A DNA stretch of 64,000 nt from Rhynchonema sp. JSB1_4 (lineage: Eukaryota > Nematoda > Chromadorea > Monhysterida > Xyalidae): positions 26,843 through 90,842 of the forward strand of contig JASAMV010005932.1 of the NCBI GenBank assembly GCA_030248065.1, written 5' to 3'. Of this stretch, positions 1 to 12,119 are shown in pieces. The notes below the pieces were generated by a model that worked only from the letters and a program-made list of their open reading frames with translations, ran no database searches and was not told where the DNA came from. Position 1 is the stretch's first letter. Every line of letters begins with the position of its first letter. The translations under genes were made by a program, and so were the position numbers.

Positions 1-1021
1 GTTTGTTTGACAATGTTCAGTCAATCAAGCTTTGTTGTGTTAATCCATGATGTTTCAGCACGCGGGGGGCAAGCAAGATGTTGAACATTTTGGCAACTTG
101 ATTCAACACGAGCTTTGTGAATGGATGGTTGCGCACTCTGGCTCGATGGCAGGTTATTCCAAGCATCAACTGCTCGTAAAGTCAACCGTGTCTGCTAAAT
201 CGCAGATGACCGTCGTAGTAAGTGGCATGACAGTCGTGCATGTATGATAAATATGGTCAGTTTTCAGATTTCTCGGAAAAAGCCAATAAATTGAAGCACT
301 CGCGACATGGTGCGCTTGCCGCTTTTGAACAGCTCCGAAAGCACGAATGGATTGCAACGGCGGACAAAACTGGTCTGGCAGACGTCATTGCCGCTATGAT
401 TGGGTGAAAGAGTTTCAGAGCGTCGCTCGCGTGTGAATTATAATGTTTGAAACTGTTCGCTCATACAATCTGATACCGATTTGATGGTTGTTGGTGCCTG
501 ATATTTTTTACTTTTTTCACAACTCGGACAACCATATGCATAAAGATTATGTTTCAACTCAGCAAGTGGTCTGCAGCCCGGGGACAGGCTCCGCTTACGC
601 TCTTGTTCTTTTTTTGGAGAATTTGGGCCATTAGGTTCCTATCTCTGTTTCAACACGGCTGAAACAGAATTAGAAATGTCGAGCCACCACCATTGCGACG
701 GACGACCAATTGGCACTGAGATGGTATTTCTTAATTAGCTTGTTTTTTGTTCAATGCCAATTACTTCCGGTAAAACTTTTTTCAATTTTATTTCATCTCC
801 AAAAAAACCAATTTCCAGAAAGCGGAGAGAACAGATATGGGATATTTCAGCGTGTAGATATCAGTTTATTCAAATTCAATTCGGTCACATTGTGTGTTCA
901 CGCAGTGTTGTTTCGTTGCTCCTGAGGGTCCATTGGTTGCACGATCGAACTAACTTCCTTGCCATTGAAAGCCATTCCCGTGCCTGAAAATGTGAAATAT
1001 ATGACATGACACGATTTTGCC

Positions 1022-1306
<285 letters not shown>

Positions 1307-1322
1307 AGGGAGAGTGACTAAC

Positions 1323-4300
1323 CGATTTTGATGTTTGTTGCTTGATGGGCCTGTTGTTGAGCATTCACAACTCGTTCGGCCACTTTTTCATCCAAAATGG
1401 CCGTGACCCTTTCCCATGAGGCATCGCTGGGCGCGGGGTCAAGTGACATGAGTGCACAGATCAACAAATAAAGGTCCAACGTCTGGAATGTCCCCTCTGT
1501 GATCTCGTGTCCGCGTTTGAACGCCGAACCGGACGCGATGAAGATGGGACGCATCAGATGGTCACTCGTGTCGTAGCCGTGACCGCCCTTCTTGGTGGTC
1601 GGCTGTGAAACAAGAGTAAATCAGGCCAATACTAATGATGTCAACGCGACTGTCAGTGTTTCGTGCACACGCAGCTGGAACTGTGCGTCTGCTATGCAGC
1701 ACACGGCGGATGCGTTCAAACTAAGCGCGACGACAGCAGCCCTAAATAACACACATGGATAGCGCGACGACAACAGACATCCTAGTGTGTTTGCACCAAA
1801 ACACAGGCACTAGCTGCGTTGACCAACACTAGTATGGGCCGAATTTAAAGGCCAGAGCGCAACTACATATGATTGAATGTTTCAGTGAACTCACCCCTTT
1901 TGTGCTGAATGCACTACCCGGATCGGCGACGAGCAATATTCCCCGTATTCGGTCGTTGTGCTTGTAATGCCATCGATCTGGTATCTCATCCTTGGGATAC
2001 GCCGTTGAACCGTTGAGGGCTTGCAGAACGGACAGGGCTGCTTGCTCTTGGCCTGAAAACAATGACGTTGCTTCGTTCATAGGCGCATTATTATTTGAAC
2101 GCCATTGCACTTCAGACAGATATTGCATTTGGCTGGAATGTTGAACCTCAAACCCAGCACAAAGTCGATCAGACCAGATACTGTAACCTGATCACCATGG
2201 TTGCTATAACCCGATTCGGCAGGGACACGCATGGGTCACTCACCACCACAGCAGCACCGAATATACGATCATCATCGTCAGTGTGAGAGCACCATAAGGT
2301 CGCGTGATCCCGCAAAAGGAAACACGAACCAGCGGTTTGGTGCTCGCTTACTGTATATACACATACCTGGCACCGGATCGATCTGCACGATGGCTGTGCG
2401 CACTGATCTGATCGTATACAAATGGTCATTGCGCGGTACGATCACGGTCTTGGTGATTGTGCGCATGCCGTGATCACCGAGCAGCACAATATCGATTTGG
2501 TTCGGCCAGAGATTCAATGAAACCAGATTCGACATGATTCGACCGAGACAATCGTTGAGCTCCAGCAATGTGCGCAGGATCTCGGGCGCATCCGGGCCGA
2601 ATCTGCGCGAAAAACACAGAAGGCTGGATCAACTTTGAGGGCAAGTCTTTTGGCATGGACTTGGTTTGGCCACGGGCAAATTTTGGTTGAGCTGTGTTTT
2701 CTGATAGCGTTGGCGCACTGATTTCGGCCAGCGCAAAAGTTGTACGGTGGTCGAAGTTAGTGCGCCCCTCTTCCATGACAAAATACAGCAGGACCAAAAC
2801 TTGTCCATGCCAATGGACTTGCCCTCAAAGTTAATTGATATGGCCCAAAGCTTTGGGTGGTGAAAAAATAGCGGGAAACTCGCGTGACCGTCAAAGCATC
2901 TATGAATAATATGAATAATATATATAATATATAATATATAATAATATGAATGGATGGTCCGCTTACGTCAGCATCATTGACCAAATGTAACGAACTTGCC
3001 CAATCTTCTTTACACATTCCCACATTCAAACCCGACCAACATACTTGTGTCCGGCGGCGTCCGGTTCAGTGAAATACATGAGCATCAACTGGACATCGGC
3101 GTGGAACCAATTCTTAAGAATGTTGACTCGATCGTCACAATCGGTGTTGGGACTGAACGGGATACCGGCCGGGATGGAGTAGTTGTTCACGTGCAGACCA
3201 CAGCCGACGAACAGACACGCGACCTGAAGATCGGCTAATTCTAATGTCGTCAACACTCAAGTCGTCGCTATCGGCGCTGGAAGTGTCAGCGTTGCGTTTG
3301 CCAAGCCAAAGTGGTTTCCGTGTGTATCCATCAATGTTACTTTGCTGATACGGCTTCCAGGAGACCGTTTTTCGTCTTTTTTTTCACATGCGCCAATAGC
3401 AAAGAGGGTTTCATTCTAAACCTTACGGCTCTACACAAAGCATGAATATGAACAATTGCCGAGTTTTTTTGTGTGTTCCACCTTAACAATAGGCAAAAAA
3501 AATTTTAGGTGTACTAATTTGCAAAATGAATGGTGCCGTTTCAAACAACGCTCAAACATTCAACTCTGCATCATTCTGTCGAAAACGCCAATCAACGTGT
3601 CAACGCTGTCGTCAAATGCACGCCGACGACCAAACTAATTCCTGAAACCGGGAAATAACAGCACTCAATGGGCGCAACACTAACTTTCGCCGGATCCTTC
3701 TGTTTCGCATACGAGTTCCAGACGGGTTCCCCGCCGAAGTAGCGTCCATCTTTCGGGTACGGCACGAGTTTGTCGTCGTCTGGGTCGTAGAACACGTTGG
3801 TGACGATGCCATGCGATTCGACGTATAGTCCGGTGACCATTGACCAGTGATTGGGGAAGGTAGCCGTGGGGAAGACGCTGTCTATGCCGGTTGGCGCGTG
3901 CAGACCTGCCAGGGCCAGGGGAAGACTGAAGCACGCGTACCGTATGTATGTACATACATAGGTGCAGAGCCACTTTTTACTGAATGGAATGTATCGATGA
4001 ACTGTATAGTGATTATTTGTTTGTGTGAAACAGTGGTAATTATATATTTGCAATCAGCTTTATGTTACCATATCTTCCCTTTTGACACGCGCGTATGCGG
4101 AGTAAAACGTTACCATAATAATGTAGTGCTGGGCAAGCCCCAAAGGCCGCTTACATGTAGTATAGTAAATTTCTAATTTCGTTGCCTCATGCATTCTTAC
4201 AGACGCAGGGAAACTCCTGTTCGAAGTCGAAGCAGGCAACAAGCTCAACACACAGTCAACAAGCCACGCAGCTGGCTCGTGTGCGTTACGAATGTTTCAG

Positions 4301-5009
4301 CCACACAAGCTGTGTGTGTCAGCCGCGTGTGGCTTGTTCACTGTGTGTTGAGCTTGTTGCCTGCCTCGACTTCGAACGGGAGTTTCCCTGCGTCTGTAAG
4401 AATGCGTGAGGCAACGAAATTAGAAATTTACTATACTGTGCTCGAATCAGATCGTCAAATTCTTCAACTCAATAAATTTTTTTCCTCCGCCCATTTGGGG
4501 CTGCATGAGTTTGATGAAGTGATCTGCGCAATGGGCGTGCGCTTCACAAGGCATTTTACCTTGTCGTCGCTCATCTTGGGCCCCAAAGTCAATAAGTCGC
4601 CTAACCTTGTCGTCACAGTCACATGCACAGTATTATTTCTCGGGCTAATTTGGGGGTGCTGGACTTGACGGCAATGTTTGACGACCTGATTTTACGGCAG
4701 TACTACAATCGACGTTATCTTGCGCTGTGCTGCATGCCCGCACCAAGCAGCGCTGTCAACAGGAAGTGAAAATTGACATTTCAGACTTGTATTAGGTAAC
4801 CTACACGCACCATTCTGAATGAGTTTGTCGAAATGATTGGTCACACTTGCGTTCTTGTCCGTGTAGTCCTTCAATCTTGTCAAATAGTCCGCTCTGAATC
4901 CATCGAACGAAATCACCAACAGTCGGCGATCCGCAACCGATGTCAATGACGTCAGGGGCCACAAACTTGAGGCGTAAATAATTGCGGACAGCGACCAAAA
5001 TGGCAGCAT
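1323..5009 (-). CDS. ENPP-type ectonucleotide pyrophosphatase/phosphodiesterase, copy A (3' end missing)
   Basis: Secreted or membrane-bound phosphodiesterase of the alkaline-phosphatase superfamily, expected to hydrolyse nucleotide or phospholipid phosphodiesters outside the cell. Exons (minus): 5009-4811, 3905-3685, 3223-3045, 2602-2367, 2052-1895, 1602-1323; phases 1,0,2,1,0,1 match copies B and C. The start at 5009 gives [15 protein letters not shown], a signal peptide; the longer open frame upstream has no ATG. Visible family residues: metal Asp in [10 protein letters not shown], nucleophile Thr in [20 protein letters not shown] and GGHGYD. Modelled exons give about 424 residues. The membrane-anchor exon seen in B and C should follow a GTTAGT donor at 1322, but I cannot find it in the remaining 1.3 kb; it may lie outside the window. 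Intron 1 carries a palindromic MITE (4161-4435). Family call sure, subtype (short ENPP4/5/6-like) inferred. Confidence 0.9.
4161..4435. repeat. Palindromic MITE, family P1 (TATAGTAAATTTC ends)
   Basis: Near-perfect inverted repeat about 275 bp long. It begins TATAGTAAATTTCTAATTTC and ends with the reverse complement, so the whole element folds into one hairpin. Arms include TTCGAAGTCGA and AACAAGCTCAACAC blocks; ATGTTTCA sits near the apex (4292). Lies in intron 1 of ENPP copy A. Flanking TA could be a mariner-type target duplication. Four more copies are at 6591, 41312, 47197 and 60228. Confidence 0.9.
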
Positions 5010-5600
5010 TTTGCGTGCACTCAATTTTCTCAACCCAGACTAAATACAAAATATTGAAAAACTAGACACGCGCGTTCGTATGTCCACTTTTACTGTTAAT
5101 GTCAACTTAATGTTCTGAACAAACTGGTTTACATGACAGCTTTTTCACACCAGCAGCAATGCGCTTATACTAAAAGATTTTTTTTTACAAGAACTGAGTG
5201 AATGATTCGAATTACGGGGGTATCGATACCCACCATGTGTGTCACGGCTAAAACAGCGGCGGAAAAAATAGCAAAAGCACAGCCTTTCAAAAACAGCGGC
5301 CTACAACCGTGTACACTTACAGTATACGGTATATGTAGTACTTCAGGCAGAGTGTTGCCTGATTCCGCCTGAATCTTCGCCAACACACAAATCGCTCTTT
5401 TGTGCCCCGCTGTTTTGTCCGTACTGATCCATGCATATACCGGTTGTGCTACGGCACACTACCGCATTCACGCACTGATTAACGGCAGGAGTTCAGTTGC
5501 ACTTCATTATTGGCATATTATGCAAATTTACAAAATTTACAAATGCGGTTTGTGCCAACAGAATTTTTGTAAAGCGGCAATGTGTCTTCTGAAATGACGT

Positions 5601-8600
5601 TCAACCTCGGAGTGCGATAGAAACCTGAGCAGCACTTGTTCTGCGACGACATCGCATGTACACAAACAGCGTTGCGAACGCCATAATAGCTAGGATCAGG
5701 CAGCAAATAGCTGAAATGGAAGGAAAGGCATCAGTATGAGCAAAACCTTGCTTTTTATGTTCCTGGTACCTAACTTTCGATCATAACAATAAACCCAACC
5801 TATACATATAATCAATGCGTTTGTCAAATGTCGATTATTGCTCCGGTTCACATATCGTTCGGCTACTTTTTGATCCAAAATGGCCGTGACCCTTTCCCAT
5901 GAGGCATTGTTGGGCGCGGGTGCGAGCGACATGAGTGCACAGATCAACAAATAAACATCCAACGTCCAGAACGTTCCCTCTGTGATCTCATGTCCGCGTT
6001 TGAACGCCGAACCCGACGCGATGAAGATGGGACGCATCAGATGGTCACTCGTGTCGTAGCCGTGACCGCCGCGTTTCGTCGTCTTAAATGCCGGAATACT
6101 CCACAAGTGGAAATTGATGAGAAACGGAAAAAAATTGACGGGTTTCTGAGAAAAAAACGAGGCAATCCAACCACAGCTCCGGGGGTGCTAGAAAATTTCC
6201 CACGTAAAGCCAATTTTCAACGGACCTAATTTTCGTGCCAGGGTTTCGTGTGGAACTCCGGTATACAAATCAAAAACTTATCCACAATGAGGTGTTGGTA
6301 CATGAATCCAATAAACAACAAGAGCGCATATCCACACCGGTTCATCAGTGGAAGTGAGTGCCACTCCGATATCAGCCACCACTATCAATCCCCGTATTCT
6401 GTCGTTGTGCCTGTAGTGCCATCGGTCTGGTATGTCATTCTTGCGATACGTGTTTGTGCCGTTGATTGTTTGCAGTACGGATAACGCTTCGCTTTCCCGT
6501 CCTGAAACCGAACAAACTGCACCTTTATGCGGGGTACGGACAAAACAGCGGTGAAAAAAAGAGCCGCCGCTGTTTTTATTATCAACCTTGTATAGTAAAT
6601 TTCTAATTTCGTTGCCTCATGCATTGTTACAGACGCAGGGAAACTCCCGTTCGAAGTCTAGCACACAGTCAACAAGCCACGCAGCTGACACACGCAGCTT
6701 GTGTGACTGAAACATTCGAAACGCACACGAGCCAGCTGCGCGGCTTGTCGACTGTGTGTTGAGCTTGTTGCCTGCTTCGACTTCGAACGGGAATTTCCCT
6801 GCGTCTGTAAGAATGCATGAGGCAACGAAATTAAAAATTTACGATATTATCTTGGACATTGTTCGTTTATTCTACCTATGTTGTTTGTTCAGGTGGTTTA
6901 GGCCCAGCCGAAGCCTAAGCTGAAGCTAATAAATGAATTAAACTTGCTGGGCCTGAAGCGGCAAAGTAGGTATATGAAAAGTCGCAGATTATATCGAACT
7001 TCGCACCCGATTTTGCATCAACTATGGCCAGCGTGGTGCTCACAGATCTGATCACATATAAATTATCATCGGGAGGCAAATACACTGTTCGTGTGATGGT
7101 TCGCATTCCGTGATCGCTAATCACCAAAATGTTGATGTTGTCAGGCCATTGATTCAGGGACTCAAGGGTTGATAGAATACGACCCAGACATTTGTTGAGT
7201 TCCAGCAGTGTGCGCAGGATGTCATCCGAATCGGGCCCTTTGCTAAAACGGAAAAATGCACAAAAAGTTTCCATCATTTTGTGTCGCACAGGCGGGCTAA
7301 CCAAAATACACGGATAGGTACATGTCAAACTGGGTGATCATCAGATCGGTCCTGCCACGCTGATGACCGATAACACAGATATCGTATGTTAAGAGGACCT
7401 TTACTGAAGCCACTATAATTTCTACGTGCGCAAAACTGATTCATTTTGGGTCAGGCAACAACTGTTGCGGTGGTTGAACATAGTGGCATATACACTAAGT
7501 GAATCACGAAATATTACCAGAAAGTCACGTGACTATCGCGAGACCGGACCGATGTCATCACCAAATTCGATATGCACCGCCTGGTGAGAAAGCGCGGCAC
7601 ACTTCGTTGCAAAGACACATCATGTATTTTTAGTATACATATGTACCATCATCGGTACAGTACGTAGCACTGACTTGTGTCCCGTGTTGTCGGGTTCATT
7701 GAAGTACATGACCATCAGCTGCACACCGGCTCGTACCCAATTTCTCAACAAGTTCACTCGATCGTCACATGTGGTGTGCTCGCTGTAGGGCACCGCTGCC
7801 GGGAACGAATAGTTGTTGATGGGCACGCCGCAACCCACAAATCCTTGGCACGCAACCTAGAATCAGGTTTTTGGACAGGAAATTGAGGGTAATTCTAATG
7901 TCGTTGACGCAAGTGGTCGAGTTTTGTGCAGACGCAGTCGCGGTGCTACCGTCGTCGACCAGGCGTACCTGGATATTACAACTACCTACCACTACGCCAC
8001 GTACCTAGTGGTCTTTCCTTTCGCTCATTTAGGGCTGCCATTTGAATCCAATGGTCAGTGCATTTGTACGACATTAGACGACGTGGGCCGACTACGATAG
8101 AATTACCCCAAAATTTCAGTAGAAAATATTCGCCACAACCTTAGCCGAATCTTTCTGTTTCGCATACGCGTTCCAGACCGGCTCGCCGCCATAATAGTAT
8201 CCGTCTGTTGGATACTGTGCCCAGGTGTCCGTTGTCGGATCCCAGAACGCGTTGTTGACGATCCCGTGCGATTCGGCGAACAAACCGGTGATGACGGAAT
8301 AATGATTGGGAAAGGTGGCTGTGGGGAAGACATTCTCGATGCCCCGGGGGGCGTGCGTGCCTGAAAAATAAAGCAAAGGGACTCGACAGTTGGGGGCACA
8401 AGGGAAGCCCGGCGCCGACCTCTCTTGATCAGTGCTTCGAAATAATTAACGACACTTTCGTTCTTGTCCGCATGTTGCTTTAATCTGCTCAAATAGTCCG
8501 GTCTGAATCCGTCGAATGAAATCATCAGCAGTCGTCGATCATCATGCCCGCCAACAGTTGAAGCACATGAACAGCACGTTATAGTAAACAGGTGCAACAT

Positions 8601-8615
8601 CGGTGGCAAACCCAT
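5601..8615 (-). CDS. ENPP-type ectonucleotide pyrophosphatase/phosphodiesterase, copy B (complete)
   Basis: Second tandem ENPP gene. Exons (minus): 8615-8420, 8360-8140, 7856-7675, 7242-7007, 6501-6338, 6082-5800, 5710-5601; total 1392 nt, 463 residues, all junctions in phase. The start at 8615 ([15 protein letters not shown]) gives a signal peptide; the frame upstream has no ATG at a sensible place. Catalytic signatures: [19 protein letters not shown] with Thr nucleophile, EPDNTGH, SDHGM and GGHGYD. The last exon encodes a transmembrane helix ([18 protein letters not shown]), then RCRRR and a short cytoplasmic tail, so this is a type I membrane ectoenzyme like ENPP4/5. Length fits the short ENPP class without somatomedin-B or nuclease-like domains. 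Exon 6 is almost identical in DNA to copy C exon 6 although other exons have diverged. Intron 4 contains a P1 MITE. Confidence 0.93.
6591..6846. repeat. Palindromic MITE, family P1
   Basis: Second P1 copy, about 256 bp, same ends (TATAGTAAATTTC / AAATTTACGATA) and same internal blocks as 4161-4435, with TGAAACAT at 6708. Lies in intron 4 of ENPP copy B. Confidence 0.88.
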
Positions 8616-8759
8616 GATCGCACCCGTGTATCTCTGGAAAGCGACCAAGCGCTGTTGAATCACAGTTCCAACGTTCGCAGTGACCACTTTCACTTCAAGT
8701 CTGCATCGTTTTGGCTTGCAACCTAATCGCACTTTTAACGCTGGCACTGTAAATGCGTG

Positions 8760-9124
8760 TATAGTCCACCCACGAACTCATGAGACGACTTATTTTGAAG
8801 TTGACTTGAACGGATCCAACAATGTTCCGGTTCCACGTATTTCGGAAATGAAAGAAAGAGAAACGCACGTATTTTTTAAAAACACGCTCTCCATCTCGGT
8901 GCGTAAATTCCCTTTTGACTCCCAAAACATTTGTGTGTTGAACGACGTTGCTGTTCGCGTAAGCACGCAACAAATTGAGGTCAGCCAGCTGGAACTTGTC
9001 ATCATCTCTCTAAGAGCCCAATCTCTTTCTTTTGTTTGCGAAAACCCGTGTAGCCGGCGCATTTTTGAATCTGGCCAAGCAAGCTTTAAAAAAAGTTGTC
9101 TCATGAGCACGTGGGTGGACTATA
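8760..9124. repeat. Foldback MITE, family P7 (TATAGTCCACCC ends)
   Basis: About 365 bp bounded by TATAGTCCACCCACG and its inverted copy CGTGGGTGGACTATA, with imperfect symmetry continuing inward on both sides. A second copy is at 62133-62492. It begins about 145 bp upstream of the ENPP copy B start codon, so it may overlap that promoter. Open frames inside are by-products of the palindrome. Confidence 0.85.
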
Positions 9125-9128
9125 CACA

Positions 9129-9364
9129 TATACTCTGACAATACTTTTGGGAGAAACTTTTCAAACGTGTTGCCTGATCCGTAAAGCACACGCAACTGGC
9201 ACAGCCAGCTGCGAGTTTCGTAGCATTTCGCAAATCATTACGTTAGACTTGCGTGTTGAGCGGCTGGCAGTCACGTAACCGCCACAACTAATACGCGCAT
9301 AATGAGTTTTACGGATCAGGCAACGCGTTTGAAAAGTTTCTCCCAAAAATATTGTCGGAGTATA
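9129..9364. repeat. Palindromic MITE, family P8 (TATACTCTGACAATA ends)
   Basis: About 236-bp inverted repeat. Left arm has GGGAGAAACTTTTCAAACG then TTGCCTGATCC; the right arm is its complement. It directly abuts the P7 element. Single copy in this window. Confidence 0.85.
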
Positions 9365-9751
9365 CCTACTTTCCAACCTGCCATTATCACAGATGATATT
9401 GATAGAAACTGCTAAAACGCCATTCTGCGAGTGAGTAGTCATATGTACACCATTGAAAACGTTATCCATTCATTTGTGTGCCGAAAACAGGTTTCATGGA
9501 GGTCAATTCAATTACTTTATATCAGATCATGCACACAGACCAGACCGATCGAAATGCTCCCATACTCCATGCTTTATTCATATCACAGCTCTCAAAAATG
9601 AGTTATGCACAGAAATACGTATACAACTATCAAACAATTTTAATCAGCCTAAACCTAATGATTCACGAAATATTACTCTGGTGAAATGAGCCACATGCCA
9701 GTAAAAAAGGGTAAGCATAAACACCTGATGACAAACAGGAACAAATAGTGT

Positions 9752-10102
9752 ACTGGCGGACGAAAAAAACCGTTTTTCACGAAAGAAATCCGAAAAAACC
9801 GTTTTTTTCCTAGGCTTGAATACTTTTCCATTTATTTTTCAATGTGGGTTTTTATCGGTTGTTTATTTTACTTTTCCCAAAAAAATGTAACACAAGACCG
9901 ATCAGTTTTTTTGGTTGGGACAACAATTTTCTATGAAATCCTACTTTGTGTCATGTATATACTTATATTTTGAGCCCAAACACTTCACTTTTTGACCGGA
10001 ACACCTTAAGCACTGGAAAAGTATTTAAAAAACGGTTTCCCCGAAAAAAACCGGTTTTTTTCAACGAAAAATAAAGAAAAGTACTGTACTTTACGCCAGT
10101 TT
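9752..10102. repeat. MITE-like element with ACTGGCG ends and poly-A/CCG(T)n interior
   Basis: Terminal ACTGGCG and CGCCAGT bracket about 350 bp made of repeated GAAAAAAACCG and CGGTTTTTT blocks in inverted orientation. The style matches the P4 family (22876, 34874, 48631) but the ends differ. No target duplication is clear. Confidence 0.6.
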
Positions 10103-10211
10103 TCCAAATAGGCAGCCAAAGCAAAGACCTAAAAAAAGCCGGTGCCGACTGATATGTATGACACAACCAAAATAAAAAGCACCCGCATAAAAGTCATTGA
10201 ACCCACATAAA

Positions 10212-11825
10212 TAGGGGCGCGGCCATGCAACCGCGGGCGCGGGTCGCGGGTCATAAAAATATTCTATGTTTTAGACCCGCTCCGCGTTTGCATGGCCGCA
10301 CTTGCGGGCGCGGGTCGCGGGTCAGAAAAATATTCTATGTCCCAGACCCGCGCCCGCGTTTGCATGGCCGCACTTGCGGGCGCGGGTCGCGGGTCACAAA
10401 AAAATTCTATGTCCCAGACCCGCGCCCGCGTTTGCATGGCCGCACTTGCGGGCGCGGGTCACTCGAAACATTTCTTTGGCTGGGCTTGTAGCGCGCGAAA
10501 ACCACAGTTTTAAAGCAGACGAACTGTTTAGTCTAGTCGCCACAATAATTCTGTTCTTTAGTGCAGTGCATTATGCCGGCTGTTGGCTAGAGAGTGATGT
10601 TTAAGCCTTCCCTGTTGCCTGCCACCAATATCATGAAACATTCCCACGTGCGCGTGTTCTTATTGTGTGTGTTTTGCTGTGATACGTGTCAGTCGGGCTG
10701 TGGTTGGTTTGTGAGCTGGCATATTTACGTGGCTGTTGGAGATAACGTGTTGTTTAGTGAACGTCGTGTGGTTTTTGGGTTTATTATTGGGGCTTTTGGG
10801 TTTCGGGGTCATATTGCAGAAACAAAGAAATAATACACACATCACCAACGCAACAAAACTTCGAACTCTAGGGTAGGAACATCACACTGAAACTAAGTGC
10901 GAAAAATTGAAAATGTGAGCATCAAATGTCACAATAACTCTATAAAACCATGATTTGTATAGGTGGTGGCCCTGCAGAGGGCCGTTGGGTTAGGATAAGT
11001 GGACCGAAGTCCAAGGGTTCAATGTCATCGAAGTTGCGGTTGTGCAGACGCCAATCTAACAATGCCCCCTCGGCGTCCAACAAGCGCACGGTTGTGCAGC
11101 GGGTGGCGTTGTGAGCCAATTTCGTCATGATGGATGGATTCGGTCATCGCGCACGAACACGGGCAGACTGCGACCGTGGAAATGGGCGACCGGCAGCTGA
11201 CACACAAACAAATGCAGCTGATTAAATAGACCACTGCGAGTGCATGTATGCGACGTAAGCTCGACGACGCTGATTGGTTCACTTCTGCGTGCTACAATAC
11301 ATTCTAGTTCCCACATAGTGCACGTGCACGGCCAGGCCCGTGCCACCCAAATGCAGTCAAATTAATTCACACAACCACTTTCATAACTGCTTGTTGCATT
11401 CAAACAAAATCAATTAAACAAAAAGTGTTCAAGGTGCACTTCACGAGTTTTTGTTACAATATAAAAAACAAACAATTGATTTCCTGGCGACTGGACTAAG
11501 AATAGTTCGTCTGCTTTAAAACTCTACAGTTTTCGCGCGCTACAAGCCCAGCCAAAGAAATGTTTCGACTGACCCGCGACCCGCGCCCGCAAGTGCGGCC
11601 ATGCAAACGCGGGCGCGGGTCTGGGACATAGAATATTTTCCTGACCCGCGACCCGCGCCCGCAAGTGCGGCCATGCAAACGCGGGCGCGGGTCTGGGACA
11701 TAGAATATTTTTCTGACCCGCGACCCGCGCCCGCAAGTGCGGCCATGCAAACGCGGAGCGGGTCTAAAACATAGAATATTTTTCTGACCCGCGACCCGCG
11801 CCCGCGTTTGCATGGCCGCGCCCTA
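10212..11825. mobile_element. Foldback element with GC-rich tandem-repeat terminal arms
   Basis: The two ends are inverted copies beginning TAGGGGCGCGGCCATGC. Each arm (about 10212-10530 and 11505-11825) holds three to four copies of a roughly 70-bp unit containing GGGCGCGGGTCGCGGGTCA, CAGACCCGCGCCCGCG and GCATGGCCGCACTTGCG, then a common segment ending with GCAGACGAACT. The ~970-bp centre has two adjacent minus-strand open stretches (11346-11125, 11128-10940) with coding-like composition but no family I recognise. No target duplication is visible, so the pair could also be two separate inverted insertions. Confidence 0.7.
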
Positions 11826-11837
11826 AGTACAGTTAAT

Positions 11838-12063
11838 GGGTGGAATTTTCGAAACCGTGTAAAGATCAGTTGGGCGTAAAGGTCGGCCGAAAGTTCGGTC
11901 GAAAGCTCGGTCGGCGTAGCTCGGTGTAAACGTGAAACATTGCCTGCTATTAACGTGGAATGTTTCAAGTTTACACCGAGGTCTATCACACTGAGCTGTC
12001 GACCGAGCTTTCCACCGACCTTTACACCCAACTGACCTTTACATCGTTTCGAAAATATCACCC
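11838..12063. repeat. Palindromic MITE, family P2 (GGGTGGAATTTTCG ends)
   Basis: About 226-bp foldback. Ends GGGTGGAATTTTCGAAAC and GTTTCGAAAATATCACCC; arms made of GTGTAAAGGTCGG and AGCTCGGT motifs; apex carries TGAAACAT (11933) and ATGTTTCA (11960) as an inverted pair. Possible 3-bp AAT flanking duplication. Other copies: 12905, 39513, 59904. Confidence 0.88.
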
Positions 12064-12119
12064 AATATCAACTCTAACTTTCTGCTACGTGTGGTTAGCA
12101 CCAGGTGACCGAGGTGTGG

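Noticed and set aside
8695..9110. 100-residue open frames in the P7 element, similar to one at 62124-62474
   Set aside because: The similarity follows from the repeated palindrome; frames are on opposite strands in the two copies and show no known domain.
10225..11813. Arg/Ala/Gly/Pro-rich frames with repeated HLRARVAG-like units
   Set aside because: Generated by the GC-rich tandem units in both arms; the same repeat is open in several frames and on both strands.
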